Source of the DNA: Salinisphaera sp963835375
GTDB taxonomy: Bacteria > Pseudomonadota > Gammaproteobacteria > Nevskiales > Salinisphaeraceae
Reading direction: 5' to 3'
Assembly: GCA_963835375.1 (NCBI GenBank)
Contig: CAWIGB010000038.1
Span: forward strand, 1 to 64,000
DNA: 64,000 nt
The position numbers were made by a program, and so were the translations under genes. How positions within the stretch are numbered: position 1 is the stretch's first letter; the number at the start of each line of letters is the position of its first letter. Below are positions 16,381-27,426 of this stretch, piece after piece. The notes beneath the pieces are model-generated. The model was given only the letters and a program-made list of their open reading frames with translations, was not told the origin of the DNA and searched no databases.

Positions 16381-17977
16381 CTAGTGCCGGAAGTGACGCA
16401 TGCCGGTGAACAGCATGGCGATGCCGGCCTCGTCGGCGGCGGCGATGACTTCCTCATCGCGGATCGAGCCGCCCGGCTGGATCACAGCGGCCACGCCGGC
16501 CTCCGCGGCGGTGTCGATGCCGTCGCGGAACGGGAAGAAGGCATCCGAGGCCATCACGGAGCCGGCGATCTCGAGCTCGGCGTCGGCGGCCTTCTGGCGC
16601 GCGATGCGGGCCGAATCCACTCGACTCATCTGGCCAGCGCCCACGCCCACGGTGGCGCCGTCGCGGGCATAGACGATCGCATTGGACTTGACGTACTTGG
16701 CGACACGCCAGGCGAACAGCATGTCCTGCAGCTGCTCGCCGGTCGGCTCGGTCTTCGTCACGGCCTTGAGCTGGCTGCGATCGAGCAGTTGGTCGTCATC
16801 GTCCTGCACCAACAGCCCGCCGGCGATCGGCTTGACCACGAGACCGCCTTTATCGGTCTTGCGCCAGGCGCCGGTGATCAGCACTCGCAGATTCTTCTTC
16901 TGCGAGAAGACCGTCAGTGCATCCTCGGTGATGGCCGGCGCCAGAATCACTTCGGCGAACTGGTTCGACGTGATGGCTTCGGCGGTATCGGCGCCGAGTT
17001 CGGCATTGAAGGCGATGATGCCGCCGAACGAGGACACCGGGTCGGTGGCGAAGGCGCGCTGGTAGGCCGATTTGAGATCCGGCGCCACGGCTACACCGCA
17101 GGGGTTGGCGTGCTTGACGATCACGCAGGCCGGCGCCTGATCAAAAGCCTTAACGCAGGCCAGCGCGGCATCGGCATCCGCGAGATTGTTGTAGGACAGC
17201 GGCTTGCCCTGAACAACGCGGGCCTCGACCAGGCTGGCCTCGGTGCGACGGCCGTCGGCATACAGTGCCGCGCGCTGGTGCGGGTTCTCGCCGTAGCGCA
17301 GATCGGCGCGCTTTGCATAGGCGGGGGCATAGCGCGCGGGTAGGGCTTCCGAGGGGCTGGCGCCGGCTGGCTGGTCCTCGCCGGCGAGGTAGGCCGCGAT
17401 GGCGCGATCGTAGGCCGCGGTATGGGCAAAACCCTTGGCGGCCAGCCGGCGGCGGGTCGATTCGCGGGTCCCGCCATGCGCGGCCAAGTCATCCAGCACC
17501 TCGCGCATAATCGGCACCGTCGACCACTAGGGTGACGTCGGCATGGTTCTTTGCCGCAGCGCGCAGCATGGCGGGGCCGCCGATATCGATGGTCTCGATC
17601 GCGGTGGCGCGGTCGGTATCGGGCTTGGCGATGGTCTGCTCGAACGGATAGAGATTGACCACGACCAGATCGATCGGGGCGATGTCCTGATCGGCCATCA
17701 CGGCGTCGTCGGTGCCGCGACGCCCCAGGATGCCGCCGTGGATCTTCGGATGCAGCGTCTTGACGCGTCCGTCCATGATTTCCGGCGCGCCGGTATGGGT
17801 GGAAACGTCGGTCACCATGACGCCGGCTTCGCGCAGCATGCGCGCCGTGCCGCCGGTGGAGAGGATCTCCACGCCATGATTTTCCACGAGCGCGCGGGCG
17901 AAATCCGCTACTCCGGTCTTGTCGGAAACGCTGATCAGGGCGCGGCGGATAGGGGCGACGGAAGCGGTCGAGGTCAT
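16381..17977 (-). CDS. purH: Bifunctional AICAR transformylase / IMP cyclohydrolase PurH (frameshifted in this sequence)
   Basis: PurH catalyses the last two steps of IMP synthesis. The N-terminal cyclohydrolase part (start ATG 17977, ALISVSDKTGVADFARAL, LSTGGTARMLREAG, GRVKTLHPKIHGG) is in one frame. The transformylase part (RYGENPHQRAALY, VKHANPCGVA, KSNAIVYA, FFPFRDGID) is in another. Removing one base from the CC at 17499-17500 rejoins them as ...DYARVLDDLAAH..., giving 531 residues, the normal length. Since purH is the only purine gene of its kind expected, a base-calling error is the likeliest cause. It lies downstream of fis, as in many gammaproteobacteria. Confidence 0.9.
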
Positions 17978-18003
17978 GGCGTGGCGATGGTTGCGTTGCA
18001 GAC

Positions 18004-18024
18004 AAAAAAACCCGCGGCGCGGGT
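18004..18024 (-). terminator. Rho-independent terminator between fis and purH
   Basis: On the minus strand the hairpin ACCCGC-GCC-GCGGGT is followed by a run of T. It lies 26 bp after the fis stop codon and 27 bp before the purH start. It probably limits read-through from the acc-prmA-fis transcript, or acts as an attenuator for purH. Confidence 0.75.
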
Positions 18025-18049
18025 CGGACGAGACGCGCCGCGAGGCGGA

Positions 18050-18322
18050 TTACTGATCAAGATTATAGCTGCGCAGTTTCTTGCGCAGCGTACCGCGATT
18101 GAGCCCGAGCATGGCCGCAGCCCGGGACTGATTGCCGCGGTTGTATTCGAGCACGCGTTCGAGCAGCGGGCGCTCGACCTGCTCAAGCACCATGCGATAA
18201 AGGTCCGTGGGCGGAGCGCTGCCGTTCAACGACTCGAGATAACGGTCGAGACTGGCCCCGACGTAGTGACTCAGCGGCTGTGCGTTGTCATCGTCGGCGT
18301 CGGAGTGGCGCATCCGGGTCAT
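18050..18322 (-). CDS. fis: DNA-binding protein Fis
   Basis: A 90-residue Fis-type nucleoid protein and global regulator. The C-terminal helix-turn-helix NQSRAAAMLGLNRGTLRKKL is nearly identical to the Fis consensus, and the dimerisation region contains LYRMVLEQVERPLLERVLEY. Fis bends DNA and regulates rRNA and many other promoters. The gene lies downstream of prmA and upstream of purH, the standard order in several gammaproteobacterial groups. Confidence 0.95.
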   Translation of the reverse strand: MTRMRHSDADDDNAQPLSHYVGASLDRYLESLNGSAPPTDLYRMVLEQVERPLLERVLEYNRGNQSRAAAMLGLNRGTLRKKLRSYNLDQ

Positions 18323-18379
18323 CAGCCTGGTGGGAACAGCGCGAGACTATAACGGCAATCGAGGCCCAGCAAAAGACGA

Positions 18380-19279
18380 CTATTGGCGGTTTCGGGATGG
18401 CGCGACAGCGCGATGCCCGACCAGCCGTGCCCAGTCGTCCTCCAGCGCTGGTTCCTCGAACGTCAAGGTCGATTCGTAGGCGGCCGTGACGTCTTCGATC
18501 TGGCGCGTCAGCAGGCCGGCCAGCACGATGGGGGCGCCCGGTGCTGCAAGCTCCGCGAGCGTGGAGGCCAGCCCGATCAGCGGCTTGGCCAGAATATTGG
18601 CCAGCACGATATCGAACGGCCCGCCTTCGATCGCGTTCATGGGCGGGGTTGCGATGCGATCGGATACGTCGTTGCGAATCGCGTTCTCGCGCGTGGCGCG
18701 TACTGCCTGGTCGTCGATGTCGACGGCGACCACTTCGGCGGCGCCGAGGCGGGCCGCGGCGATCGCGAGGATGCCCGAGCCACAGCCGTAGTCGACCACC
18801 CGCTTGCCCGCCAGGTCCTGGCCGGCAAGCCAGTCCAGACAAAGACTCGTGCTGGGATGCGTGCCGGTGCCGAAGGCCAGACCCGGGTCCAGTCGAACCA
18901 CGACGGCATCGTCCGCGGCGTCGACGTCAGCGCTGTGCGGTGCGACCCACAGGCGATCGCCGAACACCAGCGGCGGGTGCTCTGCCAGCCAGGCGCTGGC
19001 CCAGTCCTGGTTCTCGAGTGTGTCGGTTTCGATCGATGCGTCGTCGCCCAGCGCCTCGCCGAGTGCGGCCAGGATCGGTTCGGCCGGCGTGCCCTCGGTG
19101 AACAGGCCGACCACGCGTGCGCGCTCGAACGCGGGCTGGCTGTTTGGTGTTTCCTCCACGGTGAGATCATCGCCGGCGTCGAGCTCGGTGATCGCGTCGG
19201 CGCCGAACCGCTCGAACACGGCCTCGGCAAGCTGCGTGCGATGTGTGGTCGCCGTGATCTGGAGCCAGGCCATTGTCAT
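18380..19279 (-). CDS. prmA: Ribosomal protein L11 methyltransferase PrmA
   Basis: A 299-residue SAM-dependent methyltransferase that trimethylates ribosomal protein L11. The N-terminal L11-binding domain (MAWLQITATTHRTQLAEAVF) is followed by the catalytic domain with FGTGTHPSTSLCLDWL and the SAM site VVDYGCGSGILAIAAARLGA. Its length matches E. coli PrmA (about 293). It starts 9 bp after accC and is followed by fis. Confidence 0.95.
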   Translation of the reverse strand: MTMAWLQITATTHRTQLAEAVFERFGADAITELDAGDDLTVEETPNSQPAFERARVVGLFTEGTPAEPILAALGEALGDDASIETDTLENQDWASAWLAEHPPLVFGDRLWVAPHSADVDAADDAVVVRLDPGLAFGTGTHPSTSLCLDWLAGQDLAGKRVVDYGCGSGILAIAAARLGAAEVVAVDIDDQAVRATRENAIRNDVSDRIATPPMNAIEGGPFDIVLANILAKPLIGLASTLAELAAPGAPIVLAGLLTRQIEDVTAAYESTLTFEEPALEDDWARLVGHRAVAPSRNRQ

Positions 19280-19287
19280 ATCGCGCC

Positions 19288-20643
19288 TCAGCCCTTACCC
19301 AGGCGCTCGCGGATCTTCTTCTCCAGCCAGTGGATGGATACGCCGCCGGCCGCGAAGTCCGGATCGTTCATGATCCATTCGTGCAGCGCGAGGTTGGTGT
19401 GGATACCCTCGACGACCATTTCCGACAGCGCCATGTCCATGCGCGCACGCGCGGCATCGCGGGTATCGCCGTGGGCGATCAGCTTGCCGATCAGCGAATC
19501 ATAGTAGGGCGGCACGGTGTAGCCGGCGTACATGTGGCTGTCCATGCGAATACCGGGCCCGCCGGGGGCATGGTACTGCGTGATCTTGCCGGGCGAGGGC
19601 GCGAACGTTTCCGGGTGCTCGGCGTTGACGCGGCACTCGATGGCATGGCCGCGGATGACGATATCGTCCTGCGTGTAGCGCAGCTTCTCGCCGGCGGCCA
19701 CACGCAGCTGCTCAGCCACCAGATCGACGCCGGTCACCATTTCGGTGACCGGATGCTCGACCTGGATGCGGGTGTTCATCTCGATGAAATGGAACTCGCC
19801 GTTTTCGTACAGGAACTCGAACGTGCCGGCGCCGCGATAGCCGATGCGCTTGCAGGCCTCCACGCACAGCGTGCCGATATGTTCGCGCTGCTCGGGGGTG
19901 ATGCCCGGCGCCGGCGATTCCTCGACCACCTTCTGATGGCGCCGCTGCGGCGAGCAGTCGCGCTCGCCCAGATGGATCGCGTTGCCGTGCGTGTCGCACA
20001 GCACCTGGACCTCCACATGGCGCGGCAGCTCCAGGTATTTCTCCATGTACACCTGCGGGTTGCCGAACGCGCTGGCGGCCTCGCGCCGTGCCATGTCGAC
20101 CGCGCCGGCCAGATCGTCCGGCTCGTAGACCACGTGCATGCCACGGCCGCCACCGCCGCCCACGGCCTTGATGATCACCGGATAGCCGATGCGATCGGCG
20201 ATCTCGCGATTCTCGACATCGTCGGCGGTCAGCGGTTTGCCCGAACCGGGCACGCAGGGCACGCCGGCCGCCATCATTTCCTGAATGGCCGATGTCTTGT
20301 CGCCCATCAGGCGGATGGTTTCGGCCCTGGGGCCGATAAAAGTGAAACCGGACTGCTCCACAGACTCGGCAAAGTCCGCGTTTTCCGACAGAAAACCATA
20401 GCCGGGGTGAATGGCCGAAGCACCGGCCACTTCGGCCGTGCTCATCAGCACCGCCATGTTCAGATAACTGGCCGTGGCCGACGGCGGGCCGATGCAGACC
20501 GCTTCCTCGGCCAGCAGCACGTGCTTCTGATCACGGTCGGCCGTGGAATAGGCGGCGATCACGGGAATATCGAGCTGACGACAGGCGCGCAGGATACGCA
20601 GCGCGATTTCGCCGCGGTTGGCGATGAGAACCTTGTCCAGCAT
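19288..20643 (-). CDS. accC: Acetyl-CoA carboxylase, biotin carboxylase subunit AccC
   Basis: A 451-residue ATP-grasp enzyme that carboxylates the biotin on AccB, the first committed step of fatty-acid synthesis. It starts MLDKVLIANRGEIALRILRAC. The ATP-binding glycine-rich segment GGGGRGMHVV, and RDCSPQRRHQKVVEESPAPG and MNTRIQVEHPVTE, are all present and conserved. It lies 135 bp downstream of accB with no gene between, an essential two-gene unit. Confidence 0.97.
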   Translation of the reverse strand: MLDKVLIANRGEIALRILRACRQLDIPVIAAYSTADRDQKHVLLAEEAVCIGPPSATASYLNMAVLMSTAEVAGASAIHPGYGFLSENADFAESVEQSGFTFIGPRAETIRLMGDKTSAIQEMMAAGVPCVPGSGKPLTADDVENREIADRIGYPVIIKAVGGGGGRGMHVVYEPDDLAGAVDMARREAASAFGNPQVYMEKYLELPRHVEVQVLCDTHGNAIHLGERDCSPQRRHQKVVEESPAPGITPEQREHIGTLCVEACKRIGYRGAGTFEFLYENGEFHFIEMNTRIQVEHPVTEMVTGVDLVAEQLRVAAGEKLRYTQDDIVIRGHAIECRVNAEHPETFAPSPGKITQYHAPGGPGIRMDSHMYAGYTVPPYYDSLIGKLIAHGDTRDAARARMDMALSEMVVEGIHTNLALHEWIMNDPDFAAGGVSIHWLEKKIRERLGKG

Positions 20644-20778
20644 GAGTGAACCTCGGGTCAGGTCGTCGCGCGGATCGGGCTGCGACCCGGCGCCGACGCG
20701 ATTTTGTTGTGGGCGTGGCCGTTTGCTCGCGGGCAGTGCTGTGCGCGCGGCGCGCGAAGGTTGCGCCGCACCGCGTCA

Positions 20779-21264
20779 TCATTTGATCACGAATAACGGC
20801 TGATCGTATTCGACCGGCTGACCATTCTCGACCAGAATCTCGCTGACCGTGCCGGAGGTCTCGGCCTCGATCTGGTTGAGCATCTTCATCGCTTCGATGA
20901 TGCAGACCGTATCGTTCGGGCCGACGCTGTCGCCGACTTCGACGAAGGACTTGGCATCCGGCGCCGGGGCGCGATAGAAGGTACCCACCATCGGCGAGCG
21001 GATGGTGTGACCTTCGGTCGCGGCTTCACCGCTGCCCGAAGAGGGCGCGGCAGCCGAACCCTCGGCGGGCGCGGTCCCTGCGGCCGGTGTCGGAGCGCCA
21101 GCCGGAGGCGCGGGCATGTAGGCCGCGGGCGGGGCGCTCGGCTGGCTGCTGGCCGGCGGGTAGCGGCCGATGCGGACCGATTCCTCGCCCTCGGTGATCT
21201 CCAGCTCGGCGATGCCGGAATCCTCGACCAGCTCGATGAGTTTCTTGAGTTTTCGGATATCCAT
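20779..21264 (-). CDS. accB: Acetyl-CoA carboxylase biotin carboxyl carrier protein AccB
   Basis: A 161-residue biotin carrier. The start ATG 21264 gives MDIRKLKKLIELVEDSGIAE, the standard N-terminus; an upstream extension of the frame is not supported. A Pro/Ala-rich flexible linker spans about residues 38-80. The biotinyl domain follows, with the modified lysine in IIEAMKMLNQ. It is cotranscribed with accC. The aroQ gene that often precedes accB is not present here. Confidence 0.96.
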   Translation of the reverse strand: MDIRKLKKLIELVEDSGIAELEITEGEESVRIGRYPPASSQPSAPPAAYMPAPPAGAPTPAAGTAPAEGSAAAPSSGSGEAATEGHTIRSPMVGTFYRAPAPDAKSFVEVGDSVGPNDTVCIIEAMKMLNQIEAETSGTVSEILVENGQPVEYDQPLFVIK

Positions 21265-21708
21265 GGCGTGTCGATTCGCTCCTGTCGGCGCGGCGAGCCG
21301 GTCGGGCCAGCGACCAGGCTGCGATGAAAAACGGCTGCCGTGCGCATTCCCGCGTGTGTCTGGGAGCAAAGTGTGCCGCATGGCAGGGCATGGCACAACT
21401 AGCGCAAGGTCGATCGCCGCCGTTCGCTGCCGTATTGTCGAAGAATCGCCGACGTTCGGGCATTTTGTTCAGCTGGGTCAGCGCCATTTCATGTGCGTCC
21501 GCGGCCTGTTCGCTGCGTTCGCCCCGGATTCATGCGGCGCAACCGTCGGATCGCTCCCGTCTGGCGCCCTGAGCCGAGTGTATCGCCGAATCGCTGCAAG
21601 ATGCGCTCTTTTCGGCCCCGAGTCGCGAGATCCTGACGCTACCTCGGAGAAAAGCTTTCGCTCCGCCGATCTTGTTGCAGTCTTGCCGGCGCTTGCGGGC
21701 AGAGGAGT
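21265..21708. other. Non-coding stretch upstream of accB
   Basis: No frame in these 444 bp resembles a protein, and no aroQ remnant is visible. It must contain the accB promoter on the minus strand. An AT-richer patch near 21465-21480 is a possible location, but no clear -10/-35 pair was identified. Confidence 0.6.
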
Positions 21709-22131
21709 TCATGAGGCGGTGTTCGCTCCAATTCTGCGCAGCGCGTGGAGCAGCGTATCGGTGTCAATGGCACCGACGAGGCGACGGTCAGGCATGTCGT
21801 TCGTGGCCGATTCCGTATAGAACAGCAGGGTCGGCGGCCCGAACACCTCGAGTCGCTGCATCAGGCGTTGTTGCCCGGTGTTGTAGGCCGTGACATCGAA
21901 TTCGATCGCCGCCCGACCCGCGACAGGGCGCGGCGAACCTTCGGGTCGGCGAATACGGTGTGTTTCATGCGCGTGCAGTCCACACACCAATCGGCATGGA
22001 AATCGACCACGGCCGGCCGACCTGCCTGCCGGGCGGCGGCCAGCGCGCGCGTCAGTCCGGCGCGCGTGGTGACGCGTTCGAACGACGACGACTTGTCGGC
22101 GGGCGGGACGGTCGAGGCGAGTCCGCCTAGT

Positions 22132-22990
22132 TGTGATTTCTCATTAGGTTGTTCATCCGGGCCGCTGGCCCGAAGCTGATGGGTGTTCGAAGTCCATGAG
22201 CTAAAGGAGCAACCCGGATGAACGCACAAGAATGCGCGTCTGACCGATCACGGTCGAGCCCACCTCGTCCGTCGTATCGTCGAACACGGGCTGCGACCGG
22301 CCGAGGCGGCTCAGGCGGTAGGCGTGAGCCGGCGCACCGCGTACAAGTGGCTCCGCCGTTATCGAGAGCAAGGCTGGAACGGGCTGGTCGAGCGCAGTTC
22401 GCGGCCGAGGCGATGCCCACATCGGCTGTCTGAAGCCGCCCGGAAGCGGATCGTAGCCTTGCGGCGCGAGCGCCGCATCTATCGAGAGATCAGTCAGGAG
22501 GTGGGCGTGCCGGTGACCACCGTGGCGCGGGTGCTCCAACGCGCGGGTTTGAATCGGCTGGCGGCCCTCGAACCGGCGCCGCCGATCACGCGCTACGAGC
22601 ACGATGTCCCCGGCGCCAGCGCGGTGGCCGCGCTGATCGCAGCGGTACGTTATTACCGCAGCCTGGGCGTGCGCATCACGCGGGTGCTGACCGACAACGG
22701 GGCCTGCTACAAATCCCACGCCTTCGCCAAGGCTTGTCGGCGGCTGGGGCATCGCCCATCGCCGTACCCGCGCCTATCGGCCGCGCACCAACGGCAAGGC
22801 CGAACGCCTGATCCAGACTGCGCTACGCGAATGGGCCTACGCGCGATCCTACGACCACTCCGACCAGCGCGCCGCCCATCTGCCGCACTGGCTCCGTCAC
22901 TACAACTGGCACCGGCCCCATGCCAGCCTGAACCACCAACCGCCCGTCAGCCACTCGGCCTGACCGTGAACAACCTGGTGGGTTTACACA
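22132..22990 (+). mobile_element. Internally deleted IS481-family insertion sequence
   Basis: An 859-bp element. Its imperfect terminal repeats begin TGTG and share AGGTTGTTCA at 15-24 bp from each end, with 17 of the first 24 positions matching. CTAGT occurs at 22127-22131 and 22992-22996 as a target duplication; IS481 elements are known to insert at CTAG. The usual size is near 1.05 kb, so about 180 bp have been lost, matching the deleted part of the transposase. It cannot transpose on its own. Confidence 0.88.
22218..22963 (+). pseudogene. IS481-family transposase, defective
   Basis: The start ATG 22218 is followed by a one-base shift near 22228. The true frame then has a helix-turn-helix domain with AAQAVGVSRRTAYKWL and a second DNA-binding segment. 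The DDE catalytic core is missing its first part: the sequence jumps in frame from RYEHDVPG to ASAVAALIAAVRYY, removing the region that normally carries the first conserved Asp residues. A later Asp (VLTDNGACYKS) and the NGKAERLIQ Glu region survive, but a further indel near 22745 separates them. Non-functional. Confidence 0.88.
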
Positions 22991-24355
22991 GCTAGTGGCG
23001 CCGTGCTGCGGCCGCCGCCGATCGACACCCCGGCCACCGCCAGCGCGGCATAGCCGAACAACATGGCGACGATGATCCGCTTGATCATGGTCGTGGCGCG
23101 CGAAGGCGTTGCCCGGGTCGCTAGATAGGCGCCGTAAATCAGTGCCAGCGTGCCCCATGCCACGAGGGCAAGCAGAGGTGGCGCAAGGCGCAGCGCCAAC
23201 CATAACCCCACACCGGTAAGCAGCACGCCGAAGAACACCCGCACTTCGCGCATCCAGGGCCCGCTGCGCGGAAGAATGCCGACTCCGAACACGGCGAGTG
23301 CGATCAGGGGCGCGCCGATGCCCAGCCCCAGGGCGAACAGTGCGGGAGCGCCGGTGAGCACGTCGCCGCTCGATGATATGTAGAGCAGGGCCCGGCCAGC
23401 GGTGGCGCCAGACAGGGACCGGCGATCAGGGCCGAGAGAAAACCGAGCAGCGCGGCACCGACCACGTCGCCCCCATCCCCTCCGACCGCGGTCAGCCGCG
23501 CTTGGACGCGAGCGGGTATCTGCAACAAGAAGCAGCCGAAACTCGCGGCCGCGAGAACAAAGAACACGGCGGCGAAGGGCAACAGCACGATCGGGCGTTG
23601 GAGCAGGGCGTGCAGGTTGGTGCCGAAATAGCCGGCAATCAGGCCGCACAGGCCGTAGGCCAGTGCCATGGCTACCACATATGCGCCGCACAGCGCCGCG
23701 GCTCCCGCGCGGGAATGATCACGGGTCCCGAGCATGCCGGCAACGATCGGAATCATCGGCAGGATGCAGGGCGTGAACGCCAGCCCGAGGCCGAGCAGAA
23801 AAAACAATCCGCTCGTGTACCACAGGTCGGCCCGGCCGAGCCCGGCCGCGAGTGCGACGCTGGTATCCGCGTTGGAGGCAGCGCTTGATGCTTGGTCGAG
23901 AGACGCCGGGTTCGACGGGTCGGGCGTGCCCGGCAAGCCAAGCGTCTTGTGCTGTGGCGGGTAGCACAGGCCGGCGTCGGCACAGCCCTGGTATTTCACG
24001 ACCAGGCGCGCGTCGACCTGTGTCTTGCCGATTACCGGAACGGTCACCTGCAGCCGGTGGCGATAAGTCTCGACCGCACCGAAATAAGGATCCCGCTGCC
24101 GATTGCCGGGCGGGATCTGCGGGGTGCCGAGTCGCGCCTTGCCACTGTCAGCGAGATGAAACGCCAGCGCATGCCGATAGAGATAGTAGCCGTCAGCGAT
24201 ATGCCACGAGACAACCAGCATGTGCGGGCCGGACTGTTCGATGCGTGGGGTGAAGGCCTGACCGGCGGGTAGCGGCGACCGGTCGGCGCGCGCGGCTGGC
24301 ATGCCGATCGCCACGATCCCCAGCGCCGCGACCCACAGCGCCAGCACGGCCGGCG

Positions 24356-24688
24356 TCAGCAGGTCTGTTCGATCAGCCAGTTCATGTAGGCAGGCGCGCC
24401 GTTGACAATCGGCAGCGCGATGCGCTCGGGCACATCGTCCGGATGCAGCGCGGCGAGACGGGCATCGATCTCGGCCAGTCGGCCGGCCCGGGTCTTGATC
24501 ACCAGCAACCATTCGGCGTCGATCTCGACCTTGCCCTGCCAGCGATAGACCGACTCCACGCCGGAGACGATATTCACGCAGGCGGCCTCATGATGCTCGA
24601 CCAGAGCAGCCGCGATGGCTCGGGCGGTCTCGACGTCGGGGGTCGTGACGTAAACCACGCATGGATTGTTGTCGGCGGCGTCGTTCAT
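24356..24688 (-). CDS. cutA: Divalent-cation tolerance protein CutA
   Basis: A 110-residue trimeric protein of the CutA1 family, linked to copper tolerance although its biochemical role is uncertain. The start is ATG 24688 (MNDAADNNPCVVYVTTPD). Conserved segments are the AACVNIVSGVESVYRWQGKV strand-turn and EWLLVIKTR. It ends 8 bp before the proposed dsbD start, the usual cutA-dsbD arrangement, so the pair is probably cotranscribed. Confidence 0.92.
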   Translation of the reverse strand: MNDAADNNPCVVYVTTPDVETARAIAAALVEHHEAACVNIVSGVESVYRWQGKVEIDAEWLLVIKTRAGRLAEIDARLAALHPDDVPERIALPIVNGAPAYMNWLIEQTC

Positions 24689-24833
24689 GGCATCCGTTCC
24701 GTGATCTTGTACCAGCACGGTTTCGTGACCATATACCACGCATCGAGGGCGGTCGACGACCGCGCCGATGCAGCGGCGGCAGAGCCGAGTACCGCTGCTA
24801 CAATCGCGTCGACGCAATAGCAAGGAGAATGTC

Positions 24834-25469
24834 ATGGGTCTGAGACTGGGCGATACCGCGCCGAATTTCACTGCGGATACCACTGAAGGCGAAATCGATT
24901 TCCATCAGTGGCTCGGCGACAGCTGGGGCGTGCTGATGTCCCATCCGGCGGATTTCACCCCGGTGTGCACCACCGAGATCGGCGCCACGGCCAAGCTCAA
25001 GGACGAGTTCGACAAGCGCGGCGCCAAGGCGATCGTGGTTTCGGTCGATTCGGTTGAGGATCACAAGGCCTGGTCGCGCGATATCGAGGAAACCCAGGGT
25101 TGTGCGCCCAATTTCCCGATCATCGGCGATACCGACCGCAAGGTGGCCGAACTCTACGACATGATCCACCCGAACGAGGGTGATACCTCGACGGTGCGCA
25201 GCGTGTTCGTGATCGATCCGAACAAGAAGATCCGGCTGACGCTGACCTACCCGAAGAGCGCCGGCCGCAACTTCGCCGAAATCCTGCGCGTGATCGATTC
25301 GCTGCAGCTCACCGACAATTACAAGGTGACGACGCCGGCCGACTGGCAGAATGGCGACGACGTGATCGTCTCGCCGGCGCTGTCGAACGAGGAAGCGAAG
25401 CAGCACTTCCCCAACGGCTGGAACGAGCTCAAGCCTTACCTGCGCATGACCAAGCAGCCGAATCGTTGA
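24834..25469 (+). CDS. 1-Cys peroxiredoxin (Prx6/AhpC-TSA family)
   Basis: A 211-residue peroxidase that reduces hydrogen peroxide and organic hydroperoxides in the cytoplasm. The catalytic cysteine is in DFTPVCTTE near residue 45. The long C-terminal extension (VIVSPALSNEEAKQHF) is typical of the Prx6 type. The start ATG 24834 has an AAGGAG ribosome-binding site 8 bp upstream, and a TACAAT -10-like sequence is at 24799-24804. A strong terminator follows, so it is monocistronic. Confidence 0.93.
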   Translation: MGLRLGDTAPNFTADTTEGEIDFHQWLGDSWGVLMSHPADFTPVCTTEIGATAKLKDEFDKRGAKAIVVSVDSVEDHKAWSRDIEETQGCAPNFPIIGDTDRKVAELYDMIHPNEGDTSTVRSVFVIDPNKKIRLTLTYPKSAGRNFAEILRVIDSLQLTDNYKVTTPADWQNGDDVIVSPALSNEEAKQHFPNGWNELKPYLRMTKQPNR

Positions 25470-25497
25470 TCGATCGCCGGCGCGAAGCATGAGCAAG

Positions 25498-25523
25498 ACG
25501 GCGCCTTCGGGCGCCGTTTTTTT
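25498..25523 (+). terminator. Rho-independent terminator of the peroxiredoxin gene
   Basis: The stem ACGGCGCC / GGCGCCGT with a TTCG tetraloop is followed by TTTTT, 29 bp after the peroxiredoxin stop codon. This is a textbook intrinsic terminator. Confidence 0.93.
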
Positions 25524-25551
25524 GTGCGTGATACAGACGGCGCGGCATAAT
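25522..25551 (+). promoter_or_regulatory. Candidate ilvD promoter
   Basis: TTGTGC at 25522-25527 and CATAAT at 25546-25551 are separated by 18 bp and lie 30 bp upstream of the ilvD start. The -35 element overlaps the tail of the preceding terminator. Confidence 0.4.
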
Positions 25552-25580
25552 GGCGCGCCATTCAATACCCGGGAACGCTC

Positions 25581-27292
<1,712 letters not shown>

Positions 27293-27378
27293 GCGCAGTA
27301 ATCGCGTTGACCAGCGCCGTCGGCCCGGGCGCGCAAGAGCCCGGGTCGACTTTTGCCGGGGCGTATTGAGATTTCGAA

Positions 27379-27426
27379 CGAGACCGTGCCAAGGGCTGTT
27401 TTGCGGTAGCCCTTGGCACGGTCTCG
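27379..27426. repeat. Perfect 19-bp hairpin downstream of ilvD
   Basis: The arms 27379-27397 and 27408-27426 are perfectly complementary over 19 bp (CGAGACCGTGCCAAGGGCT and its complement) with a 10-nt loop GTTTTGCGGT. It starts 87 bp after the ilvD stop codon. There is no T-run on either side, so it is not a standard intrinsic terminator. It may stabilise the ilvD mRNA 3' end, act as a factor-dependent terminator between convergent genes, or be a mobile palindrome. Confidence 0.85.

Larger units (their letters stand above)
21709..24347 (-). pseudogene. dsbD: Thiol:disulfide interchange protein DsbD, interrupted by an IS481-family element and frameshifted
   Basis: DsbD moves electrons from cytoplasmic thioredoxin to periplasmic thiol proteins. 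The start is probably GTG 24347, giving a signal peptide that ends PAARA. The periplasmic N-domain carries YQGCADAGLCYPP. The membrane domain has FTPCILPMIPIVAGM and AGPCLAPPLAG. A C-terminal thioredoxin-like domain has DFHADWCVDCTRM. An IS at 22132-22990 separates the membrane and thioredoxin domains. Deleting the element plus one CTAG copy rejoins APL|GGLAS in frame. Two further single-base shifts lie near 23395 and 21940. Intact length would be about 590 residues. The insertion alone would inactivate electron transfer. Confidence 0.9.

Noticed and set aside
15739..17343. A 534-residue plus-strand frame across the SDR and purH genes
   Set aside because: It lies antisense to two recognisable enzymes and has no domain of its own.
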